64,000 nucleotides of DNA. Source: Salegentibacter_A chungangensis (GTDB lineage Bacteria; Bacteroidota; Bacteroidia; Flavobacteriales; Flavobacteriaceae). The notes below the pieces were generated by a model. That model ran no database searches, was not told where the DNA came from, and saw nothing but the letters and a program-made list of their open reading frames with translations. How positions within the stretch are numbered: position 1 is the first letter of the stretch; every line of letters begins with the position of its first letter. The translations under genes and the position numbers were made by a program. Location: NCBI RefSeq assembly GCF_042678405.1, contig NZ_JBHTLI010000001.1, positions 1,984,001 to 2,048,000 of the forward strand, read 5' to 3'. Positions 34,069 to 41,828 of the stretch are shown here, in pieces.

Positions 34069-34989
34069 ATGGCTGGAAGTTCTAAAATTGCTATTTACGG
34101 TGCAATTGGCGCAAATACATTAATAGCGATAAGTAAATTTACCGCTTCTTTTTTTACCGGAAGTTCCGCAATGCTAGCGGAAGGGATTCACTCTCTGGTA
34201 GATACAGGAAATGGGCTACTTCTTTTATTAGGTATAAAACGTTCTAAACAGGAGCCTGATGACCTGCATCCTTTCGGTTATGGTAAGGAAGTGTATTTCT
34301 GGAGTTTTGTTGTGAGCATTCTTATATTTGCACTCGGTGGTGGGTTTGCTATTTATGAAGGGGTTCATGCATTGCAGGACCCTCATGTTATTGAAGACCC
34401 AACCTGGAATTATGTGGTGTTATCTGCAGCCTTGGTCTTTGAAGGAATAGCGCTCTACCTGGCATTGAAAACCTTTAATAAGGCCCGGGAAAAATCGGGC
34501 AATATTATCACCAATATCGTTAAAAGTAAAGATGCTGCCACCTTTGCGGTGATTATTGAAGACACCGCTGCTGTAATAGGACTTGCCATTGCCTTACTTG
34601 GGGTATTCCTGTCTCAGCAACTTCAGAATCCTTATCTGGACGGTGCCGCATCTGTGCTAATTGGCATACTTCTTATCTCGGTGGCTACCTTTCTCGCACG
34701 GGAAAGTAAAGGCCTCCTGCTTGGCGAAAGCGCACGTCCCGAGGTCATTGCTTCAGTAGAAAATATTTTAAAGAAGAATATTAATGTGTCTGACTGGGCA
34801 GTACCACAAACTATGCATTTTGGACCGGATAGTATTCTTATGGTAATAGATGTAGATCTGGCAAATGAGCTTTCTCTGGACCAGGCTGAAAAAACTATGG
34901 AAAGCTTAAGGATAGAGATTAACCATAAACATCCCAAAATCACCCAGGTATTTATACAGAATCTTCAAAATATTGAACAACACCAGTAA
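34069..34989 (+). CDS. Cation diffusion facilitator (ZnT9-like CDF)
   Basis: 306 residues. Six membrane segments and a cytosolic C-terminal domain (MHFGPDSILMVIDVDLANELS). TM2 has the HxxxD metal site in EGIHSLVDTGN. The site in TM5 reads IIEDTAAVIG, with Glu-Asp in place of the usual HxxxD; this is the pattern of the ZnT9/SLC30A9 branch. Its transported ion is therefore uncertain. There is a promoter candidate just upstream and no operon partner. Confidence 0.88.
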   Translation: MAGSSKIAIYGAIGANTLIAISKFTASFFTGSSAMLAEGIHSLVDTGNGLLLLLGIKRSKQEPDDLHPFGYGKEVYFWSFVVSILIFALGGGFAIYEGVHALQDPHVIEDPTWNYVVLSAALVFEGIALYLALKTFNKAREKSGNIITNIVKSKDAATFAVIIEDTAAVIGLAIALLGVFLSQQLQNPYLDGAASVLIGILLISVATFLARESKGLLLGESARPEVIASVENILKKNINVSDWAVPQTMHFGPDSILMVIDVDLANELSLDQAEKTMESLRIEINHKHPKITQVFIQNLQNIEQHQ

Positions 34990-35125
34990 AGCTGCAGGTT
35001 GATGTTTTAGTTTAAACCCCGCCCTTTTTATAGGAGCGAATTTACCGTGAAAGACAGGGGACCCCTTCCCTGCCGGATTCTTCTAAAAACAATCATAAAT
35101 ATTTCACAACAAAGCTATAATTAGC

Positions 35126-35152
35126 TTGGCTTAGTGTGCTGAAATATTTTTC
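35126..35152 (+). promoter_or_regulatory. Promoter candidate for hpf
   Basis: TTG (35126-35128), a 16-base spacer and TATTTTTC (35145-35152; one mismatch), 27 bases before the ATG. Confidence 0.35.
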
Positions 35153-35178
35153 TTGGTAACAATCAAAAATAGAATTTT

Positions 35179-35478
35179 ATGGACGTAATATTTGAATTTG
35201 TGAAGTTAGAAAAAAGTGAAGCTTTGGAAGCTTTTACCCGAAAAAAACTGGAGAAACTGGAGAATAAGTATGATTTTGTAATAAAAGCAGATGTACACTT
35301 TAAAAAGGAAGATGCCCGTGATACCAATGCCTTTATGTGCAACATTAGGTTAAGTGTTCCCGGCCCGGAGGTATTTGCTGAATCCAGTGAGGATTCTTTT
35401 GAAGCAGCCGTTGCCAGAAGTGTAAAAGATCTTGAAAAACAACTGGAAAAGCGTAAAGCTAAAATGAGCACGCACTAA
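35179..35478 (+). CDS. hpf: Ribosome hibernation-promoting factor (short HPF/RaiA)
   Basis: 99 residues, a single HPF/RaiA domain (FVKLEKSEALEAFTRKKLEKLENKYDFVIKADVHF) without the dimerising C-terminal domain of long HPF. It binds the decoding centre of idle ribosomes under starvation or stationary phase. Terminator directly after. Single gene with a weak promoter candidate. Confidence 0.9.
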   Translation: MDVIFEFVKLEKSEALEAFTRKKLEKLENKYDFVIKADVHFKKEDARDTNAFMCNIRLSVPGPEVFAESSEDSFEAAVARSVKDLEKQLEKRKAKMSTH

Positions 35479-35496
35479 TTCTAGTTCTGTTTAATG

Positions 35497-35531
35497 CAAA
35501 AAAGCCTTTACAATTTGTAAAGGCTTTTTAT
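35497..35531. terminator. Bidirectional terminator between hpf and aconitase
   Basis: AAAAAGCCTTTACA (35499-35512) pairs with TGTAAAGGCTTTTT around a three-base loop. Confidence 0.85.
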
Positions 35532-35568
35532 TTTCTAATAAAATATTCTGATTAGTTATAGTTATCAC

Positions 35569-37554
35569 CTAATCACCTAACTCCTCTTGCTCAATTCTCT
35601 CTTTGAATTCGTTGATTATACCACCCTTCAACAGTATATTTATCTGTCTGTCACTCATACTATGACGGGTTTCAAAGGTGTGTTTTTCACCATTCTCTTT
35701 TCTAACGATGACTTTAATATTATTTCGGGCTTCAATGTCTTCTCTCAGGTTCTTGATGGTTACAATATCGCCCTGCTCTATCTTGTCATAGTCTTTAATG
35801 TCGATGAATTCCAAAGGTACGATCCCAAAATTAACAAGGTTCTGCCAGGCAATTCTTGCGTAAGAATTAGCGATAACAGCCATTTGTCCCAGATATTTTG
35901 GAGCAATAGCTGCATGCTCACGGCTTGATCCCTGTGCGTAGTTATCTTTAGCTACTACCACATGACCGCCATGTTCCGTTTTAGCCTTCATTGCCCTGTC
36001 ATAAAATGACTCATCGATCACGGTGTAAGCAAATTTACTGATCTCCGGCAGGTTACTCCTAAACGGCAGTACTTCTGCTCCGGCTTTCAGGATCTCATCA
36101 GTAGAAATGTTATCTCCCATTTTTAGTAAAACAGGGATACTGTATTTTTCCTGTAGCGGCTCTATATATGGTAAGGATTTAATATTAGGTCCTTTTTCCA
36201 GCTTAACATCCGATCCATCTTCAGGGGGACCAACCAGCATATCTTCCTTAATAATATGGAGTTCCGGATATTTGAATTTGGGATACTTCATATCGTAGAT
36301 CTTTTCCATATCCCTGGGGTCTGTGATCTTTCCGGTTAAAGCCGAAGCTGCAGCCGTTTCCGGACTACACAGATGTACCTGGTCGTCTTTTGTTCCGGAC
36401 CTGTCGGGGAAGTTTCTAGGCATAGTCCTTAAACTTATTGTTCCCGAAGCCGGTGCCTGTCCCATACCAATACATCCCATACATCCGGATTGATGGAACC
36501 TGGCTCCTGCCTTAATAAGGTTGGCAAATGCACGATTATCTATCATATTCTGAATGATCTGTCTTGAGGTTGGGTTAACATCAAAAGAAACATCGTTGTT
36601 TACGGCTTTATCTTTTACAATCGCTCCTGCAACCCAAAAATCCCTCAGGCCGGGGTTTGCAGAAGAGCCTATAACTACCTGGCTGATTTTCTTTCCTTCC
36701 ACTTCTCTTACAGGTACAACATTACCCGGGCTTGTAGGCAGTGCAATAAGAGGTACAAGTTCGTCAAGAACGATCTCATCATGAAGATCATACTCACAAC
36801 CTTCGTCTGCAAGAATCTCCTGCCAGTCATCCTCCCTTTTTTGCGATTTCAGGAATCTTTTGGTTTCTTTATCACTGGGGAATACAGTGGTGGTCGCCCC
36901 AAGTTCGGCTCCCATATTTGCAATAACGTGGCGGTCCATAGCACTAAGGTGCTTTAACCCATCACCATAATATTCTATTATTTTGCCAACCCCGCCTTTA
37001 ACATCGTGACGACGTAGCATCTCCAGAATCACATCTTTGGCACTCACCCAGTCTGGCAATTTCCCGGTAAGCTTTACTCCCATTACCTGTGGCATTTTAA
37101 CGAAATAGGGCTGCCCTGCTATGGCGGCAGCTACATCCAACCCTCCTGTACCAATGGCAAGCATTCCTAAAGATCCTGCCGCACAGGAGTGACTATCAGA
37201 ACCCACAAGGGTTTTACCTGGCTTACCAAATCGTTCCATATGTACCGGGTGACTTACACCATTACCGGGCCGGCTGTACCATAATCCGAATCTTTGTGCG
37301 GCCGATAAGAGAAATAAGTGGTCATCGGCATTTTTATAATCTGTCTGTAAGAGGTTATGGTCTACATACTGCACAGCAACTTCGGTTTGGGCTTTAGTAA
37401 GCCCCATCGCTTCCAGTTCCAGCTGTACAAGGGTACCGGTGGCATCCTGTAGTAAGGCTTGGTCTATCTTAAGGCCTATTTCAGTACCGGGTTTCATCTC
37501 CCCTTTTATTAAGTGTGATTTAATTAATTTCTGAGTGACATTTAATTTGGACAT
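35569..37554 (-). CDS. Aconitate hydratase (Aquifex-type)
   Basis: 661 residues. It converts citrate to isocitrate in the TCA cycle with a [4Fe-4S] cluster. Cluster ligands: Cys in SDSHSCAAG (residues 119-127) and the CxxC pair in GCMGCIGMG (near 357). The swivel domain has NYAQGSSREHAA with the catalytic Arg. Length and the SDSH motif fit the Aquifex-type aconitase subfamily rather than AcnB. An isopropylmalate dehydratase would be split in two subunits, so that is unlikely. It converges on hpf. The ATG at 37554 follows an AT-rich gap with no clear promoter. Confidence 0.9.
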   Translation of the reverse strand: MSKLNVTQKLIKSHLIKGEMKPGTEIGLKIDQALLQDATGTLVQLELEAMGLTKAQTEVAVQYVDHNLLQTDYKNADDHLFLLSAAQRFGLWYSRPGNGVSHPVHMERFGKPGKTLVGSDSHSCAAGSLGMLAIGTGGLDVAAAIAGQPYFVKMPQVMGVKLTGKLPDWVSAKDVILEMLRRHDVKGGVGKIIEYYGDGLKHLSAMDRHVIANMGAELGATTTVFPSDKETKRFLKSQKREDDWQEILADEGCEYDLHDEIVLDELVPLIALPTSPGNVVPVREVEGKKISQVVIGSSANPGLRDFWVAGAIVKDKAVNNDVSFDVNPTSRQIIQNMIDNRAFANLIKAGARFHQSGCMGCIGMGQAPASGTISLRTMPRNFPDRSGTKDDQVHLCSPETAAASALTGKITDPRDMEKIYDMKYPKFKYPELHIIKEDMLVGPPEDGSDVKLEKGPNIKSLPYIEPLQEKYSIPVLLKMGDNISTDEILKAGAEVLPFRSNLPEISKFAYTVIDESFYDRAMKAKTEHGGHVVVAKDNYAQGSSREHAAIAPKYLGQMAVIANSYARIAWQNLVNFGIVPLEFIDIKDYDKIEQGDIVTIKNLREDIEARNNIKVIVRKENGEKHTFETRHSMSDRQINILLKGGIINEFKERIEQEELGD

Positions 37555-37689
37555 AGTTGGTTATTTTTAAGCTTTAAATTATCACATTTCGTAGGATTAT
37601 TAGGTGCGTTTAACAATATCTTATACCTAAAACCCTTTCTAAAGCTTTAAATTAAACCACTTAACCGAATCCTTACTAATAATTTTGTA

Positions 37690-38259
37690 ATGAACGTAAT
37701 AGTAAAACGTGCAATCGTTGGAGGAGTAGTTTCTACCCTGGTAATGGGTACGGGAACCTTTATCCTTGGCGAGCTCTCTGGTTATCAGGCAAAAGAACTA
37801 CTGGGCTCTTCCCTGTCTGGTATTAATATGTTATGTAACACCGTTATACTTGGTTCCTCAACTATTCTTGCGCTGATGCTTACCCTTATCAGTTTAAGCC
37901 GGGCAGCAAGTTCTACACTTAATAAGGAGCATTACCGTGATGTGTTGAAAATAGCCAAGTTTGACACTATTCTTATCATAGCTGCGATCATTACTTTTTT
38001 AATGCTGAACCTGCCAATTACCGAATCTGAAAGCGTCCCGAACAGCTGGTATAGTATTATTTACTATATAAGTCTGGGAATGGCTTCAGTTCTGGGTGGT
38101 GGTTTTGTGGCAGTTGTAACTATGCTTTATGGAACCATTGCGAATATAATCCTGATAGTTGGTCTTGGAGTTACTGACCATCCTCTTGTGCAGGAAAAAG
38201 ATGAAATTGCCGAAGAAGAAGCAGAAAAAGAGGCTGAAAAGGAAATAACCTCTAAGTAA
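37690..38259 (+). CDS. Four-helix membrane protein, unknown
   Basis: 189 residues with membrane segments at about 8-28, 45-68, 92-112 and 122-158, then a highly charged tail (EIAEEEAEKEAEKEITSK). I do not recognise the family. A -7 box TAATTTTG (37680-37687) lies almost on the ATG, which would give a nearly leaderless message or shift the start to a later Met; the start is therefore uncertain. Divergent from aconitase. Confidence 0.65.
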   Translation: MNVIVKRAIVGGVVSTLVMGTGTFILGELSGYQAKELLGSSLSGINMLCNTVILGSSTILALMLTLISLSRAASSTLNKEHYRDVLKIAKFDTILIIAAIITFLMLNLPITESESVPNSWYSIIYYISLGMASVLGGGFVAVVTMLYGTIANIILIVGLGVTDHPLVQEKDEIAEEEAEKEAEKEITSK

Positions 38260-38387
38260 ATTAAAGAGAGCCGCTTGAAAAATAAGCTTCGGCATCAACG
38301 GGAATTTGATTGAGGGATCAAATTGGAGAAGATGTGAAAACTATTCCTGAAGCAGCCCTTCTTTTTATTGGCAACAGCCTGTTATTT

Positions 38388-39104
38388 TTAACTCTTGCTA
38401 AGTCGGTTTATGATATCTACCTGATGCCCCTCTTCAATATTGAATCCCGGTTTTCCCTTTCTTGGAAAAAGGTAAGCGAATTCTTCTTTAAAAGCGCTCC
38501 AGCTTTCAGCAAGTCCAAAATCGTCATTTTGTCTTTTCATTTCTGGTCGGTCAAAGGTATTAAGGTCTGAGTCATAAGGAGATCCAACAGCATCTTCTCC
38601 GGTGAACAGCATTCCATCGTTTAATTCAGAGTAAACGAGTACAGATTCCCCTCCGTTCCCCGGAAGATCTATTACCTTAAGTCCGAATTCCTTCAGAACC
38701 GGGTCTTTGGCGGTAATATCCTTGGTTTTCGCCCTGTCCCTAAAGTTATTTCTCGGGTGGGCATAGATTGGAGCCCCACCGGCGTCTTCCGATAAGGTTT
38801 TAAGATCACCATATGCGTCTTTCATTACATCATCACAAGTTACAAGAATGCCTTTTATGTTATAACCATCTTTCACCAGTCTTTTTACAGCATCTTTTGT
38901 AGATTCTTCCACGACATCCAGTAACAGGATATCTCTTCTGTTGATGTGTCTTATGGCATAGCCCTGATTAAAGACTCCGTCTTTTTCCTTTCCTTTTATA
39001 ATAAAGGTATCGGGAATTAACTTTAGAAATTTCCCGGTCTCTCCCTGCTCAATGAATTCAGCACTTTGGCTGTGGAGCACTTCCATCTTATCAACGGTCT
39101 TCAT
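38388..39104 (-). CDS. Degenerate metallo-beta-lactamase-fold protein
   Basis: 238 residues from the ATG at 39104 (an ATG 16 codons upstream is less likely). The MBL layout is recognisable: a long N-terminal beta region, then GILVTC at the place of ILLTH, IYAHP at 113-117, LPGNGGESVLVY at 147-158 (in place of LPGHTPGS) and LFTGEDAVG at 166-174. The His-x-His-x-Asp-His metal motif is absent: the segment reads LVTCDDVMKDAYGDL (87-101). So it likely binds no metals there and is either a non-catalytic or ligand-binding relative. Neighbours are a membrane protein and an SDR; no operon is evident. Confidence 0.7.
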   Translation of the reverse strand: MKTVDKMEVLHSQSAEFIEQGETGKFLKLIPDTFIIKGKEKDGVFNQGYAIRHINRRDILLLDVVEESTKDAVKRLVKDGYNIKGILVTCDDVMKDAYGDLKTLSEDAGGAPIYAHPRNNFRDRAKTKDITAKDPVLKEFGLKVIDLPGNGGESVLVYSELNDGMLFTGEDAVGSPYDSDLNTFDRPEMKRQNDDFGLAESWSAFKEEFAYLFPRKGKPGFNIEEGHQVDIINRLSKS

Positions 39105-39263
39105 AATTATTCTAGGTTTTAAATTAGTAATTCCAAGATACAAATTCACCAAATCTCGAACAAAGTCATTTGGTTCTGTTTAACTGCCTTTTAGCAGATC
39201 ATTAACGCAGTCCTGATTTTGTATTTTTTTAAACTGTGTGATTAAAAAAAGGGGGATTGGAGG

Positions 39264-40058
39264 TTATTTCAAATGTTCTCCTCCGTTCACGGGAATAATG
39301 CTTCCGGTGATCCAGCCTGCCTCGTCTTTACTTAAGAGATAGACCACATTTGCCACATCCTTTGGAACAGTGAGTCTCTTAAAAGGATTGCGTTTAAGTG
39401 CATGAACTCTAAGGGTTTCATTTTCAGGAATAAGCTGAAAGGACCTTGTAACAGTTACTCCGGCCTGGATACAATTCGCTCTGATTCCGTAAGGAGCCAG
39501 TTCTAAAGCCAGGCTACGGGTAATCGCTTCCATTGCCACCTTTGCAGCTGAGACCGCGGCATAATTTGCCCAGGCCTTCTTATTTCCTTCACTGGTGAAC
39601 GATAGTATCCGTGCATCTTTTGAAAACAGTTCAGCCTTAAAAACAGCCTGGGTCCAGTCATAAAGACTCAATGCCATAGCGTCTATAGTAGATTGAAAGT
39701 CCTCGTTTTTCAATGTAGGCTCCTCACCTATTATAGGTTTAAGACTCGCTTTGGAAATACTGTGGACCATAGTTCTTATTTTTCCTCGGGTACCTAAAAT
39801 TTGGGTGATATCCCTGATCAACTCTCCCCTGTTTTCTTTCTGAACGGCATCGGTATTGAAACTTTCCAGACGTACGCCAGCCTGTCTGATTTCATTAAAT
39901 GATTCTTCTATTTCTGGAATTTCATTCCGCCTGTCCTGGTGGATCACAATAATATTCATCCCGTGTTTGGCCAGCTTTCTGGCTGAAGCATACCCCAGGC
40001 CACTGCTTCCGCCAAGTATAAGTGCCCAGTAATTTAAGTCTTTAAATTCTTGTTCCAT
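39264..40058 (-). CDS. FabI/FabL-like short-chain dehydrogenase
   Basis: 264 residues. The Rossmann motif GGSSGLG is at 17-23, HSISKASLKP is near 99, and the catalytic pair has the FabI-type spacing Tyr166-x6-Lys173 rather than the YxxxK of classical SDRs. The end has the common GSIIPVNGGEHL. This pattern points to an enoyl-ACP reductase of the FabI/FabL group (fatty-acid elongation, NAD(P)H). The assignment to FabL-like rather than a plain SDR is by motif only. Confidence 0.8.
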   Translation of the reverse strand: MEQEFKDLNYWALILGGSSGLGYASARKLAKHGMNIIVIHQDRRNEIPEIEESFNEIRQAGVRLESFNTDAVQKENRGELIRDITQILGTRGKIRTMVHSISKASLKPIIGEEPTLKNEDFQSTIDAMALSLYDWTQAVFKAELFSKDARILSFTSEGNKKAWANYAAVSAAKVAMEAITRSLALELAPYGIRANCIQAGVTVTRSFQLIPENETLRVHALKRNPFKRLTVPKDVANVVYLLSKDEAGWITGSIIPVNGGEHLK

Positions 40059-40206
40059 ACAGATTGGTTTAAGGGAAAAGAAAGCCGGGTTGGTTAATAA
40101 TTCTACCTACAGGACTGTTCAGTTCTCGAAGATGTACCTTCCTAATTTACAAAAATATAGGTCAATAACCATTTTCTATATCAGTGAATCCTCATATTAA
40201 AGACAT

Positions 40207-40241
40207 AAAAAAGTCCCGGCAAGACTGCCGGGACTTTTTAA
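40207..40241 (-). terminator. Terminator behind the OmpA lipoprotein gene
   Basis: GTCCCGGCA (40213-40221) pairs with TGCCGGGAC (40226-40234), flanked by A and T runs; it acts on minus-strand transcripts. Confidence 0.85.
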
Positions 40242-40262
40242 AAATTTAAATGAATCTTATGC

Positions 40263-40958
40263 TTAATTTTCTTCTGTTGCTTTCTTAGCTTCTTCTTTAA
40301 GCTCCTCGTTGGCAACGATAGCAAGCTCAACTCTTCTGTTCTTAGCACGACCTTCTGCCGTACTATTATCATACTTCGGCTGGGCTTCTCCATACCATTT
40401 GGTATCAAACCTTCCTCCACTAAGTCCCTGACCTAGTAAGTAGTTAGTCACGGCCTGAGCCCTGTTCTTAGAAAGGGTCAGGTTATAGCTCTCGCTTCCT
40501 GTGCTGTCGGTATGGCCTTCAACAAGAATGTTTGAATTTGGGTATTCCTTGAAGATATCAGCCAGTTTATTCAGGGTTTCCTGGGATTTTGCATTAATGT
40601 TATACTTTTCTGTGTCAAAGTATACACCACTGCTTTCATCAAAGGTAACGTTAATCCCCTCGCCTACTCGCTCCACTTCAGCTCCCGGGATTTCTTCCTC
40701 AATCTTTTGGGCTTGTTTGTCCATTCGGTCGCCGATATATGCACCAGCGGCACCTCCTACAACTCCCCCTATAATTGCTCCAAGGGCGGTATTTCCGTCA
40801 CCGGTATTGTTTCCAATAACACCACCAATCACGGCACCACCGGTAGATCCTATTACGGCACCTTTTTGTTTATTGTTGGCATTTTTCACCGCGTCACACC
40901 CAAATAGCATTCCGGCTGCGATCAATACGGCAAAGGTTCTGTTCATTATAGTCTTCAT
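40263..40958 (-). CDS. OmpA-family lipoprotein with glycine zipper
   Basis: 231 residues with a lipobox GMLFGC. A glycine-zipper segment (GAVIGSTGGAVIGGVIG..., about 33-85) may insert in or span the membrane. An OmpA domain covers about 115-220 (ILVEGHTDSTGSESYN, AKNRRVELAIV), then a charged tail. It binds peptidoglycan from the outer membrane. It follows the lipocalin gene by 11 bases and ends at a terminator, so the two form an operon. The start may be the second Met (four codons in). Confidence 0.9.
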   Translation of the reverse strand: MKTIMNRTFAVLIAAGMLFGCDAVKNANNKQKGAVIGSTGGAVIGGVIGNNTGDGNTALGAIIGGVVGGAAGAYIGDRMDKQAQKIEEEIPGAEVERVGEGINVTFDESSGVYFDTEKYNINAKSQETLNKLADIFKEYPNSNILVEGHTDSTGSESYNLTLSKNRAQAVTNYLLGQGLSGGRFDTKWYGEAQPKYDNSTAEGRAKNRRVELAIVANEELKEEAKKATEEN

Positions 40959-40969
40959 AGCTGTTAATT

Positions 40970-41449
40970 TTAAAGTTTAGAAAAATTCATTCTTATCACA
41001 AAAGGTTCGCCTTCCAGGCTTACTGTTTGTTCCCACACCATATTGTTATCGGTAAGGCTTTTTAGATTTAATCTGAATCCCTGGTTACCCGTGGTGGATT
41101 TATAATCTTCATTTGTTGGTTTTAGCAGAAAATCATACATGCCTTCGGGTGTATTCTCTTCATCTATGGACCAGATGAAGTAGCTGTTGCCACTGGAACA
41201 ATCCATCCCCTGTACCTGATAGGTACCGCGATTATTATTGGAAATAAAGTTCCAGGTACTGTTCTCGAAGCAGGAAGCTGTTGCATCATTGAATAAAGTC
41301 ACGTTAAACTGTCCCGTATTTTGGGGATAGGTTACGCTGGTTAACGTCCAGCTTCCGTCAAATGTTTTTCGCGCTTCTTTTGCTACTTTACTGGGGCCAC
41401 AAGCAACTGCTAGAATTACAAGGGCGCTCAACATCAAAATTTTCTTCAT
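40970..41449 (-). CDS. Lipocalin-like lipoprotein
   Basis: 159 residues with a lipobox LAVACG (Cys17). The lipocalin-like signature is FDGSWTLTSVTYP. A beta-rich body with CFENSTWNFISNNNRGTYQV follows. It binds small hydrophobic ligands or has a structural role at the outer membrane. Cotranscribed with the OmpA lipoprotein downstream and possibly with the small DUF1328 gene 88 bases upstream. Confidence 0.82.
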   Translation of the reverse strand: MKKILMLSALVILAVACGPSKVAKEARKTFDGSWTLTSVTYPQNTGQFNVTLFNDATASCFENSTWNFISNNNRGTYQVQGMDCSSGNSYFIWSIDEENTPEGMYDFLLKPTNEDYKSTTGNQGFRLNLKSLTDNNMVWEQTVSLEGEPFVIRMNFSKL

Positions 41450-41537
41450 AATTGGGTTTTATTTTAAATGGAAAATCCAATGTAACTCCTGGAAACAACC
41501 ATTGTACCACATTGGATTTATTTTTGAATATTTAAAA

Positions 41538-41699
41538 TTATCTTCTGAATAATCTACTGATAAGTGAAATTACCAACAATACGAGAAAGATGTAGAATAT
41601 GATCTTTGCTATATCTGCAAATCCTTCAGCAAGGCCACCAAATCCGAAGATGGCAGCAACAAGGGCAATAATCAGGAAAATAACGATTAATCGTATCAT
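41538..41699 (-). CDS. DUF1328-family small membrane protein
   Basis: 53 residues, from the ATG at 41699 to the TAA at 41538. Sequence MIRLIVIFLIIALVAAIFGF, then GGLAEGFADIAKIIFYIFLV, then a short basic end (SRLFRR). Two membrane segments and the GGLAEGFADIAK linker match the YtjA/DUF1328 group of tiny membrane proteins of unknown role, often linked to stress. Confidence 0.8.
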   Translation of the reverse strand: MIRLIVIFLIIALVAAIFGFGGLAEGFADIAKIIFYIFLVLLVISLISRLFRR

Positions 41700-41828
41700 A
41701 ATATTAGTTTTAGTGATTAGTTAAAACTAAATTACAGTAGCTTTAAAGCTCAAACAAAAGATTATTAATACTTTAACAGTGATCCTGTTAAGGATTCTTA
41801 ATTATATTAAGATAAAATCCCCTTCTTA

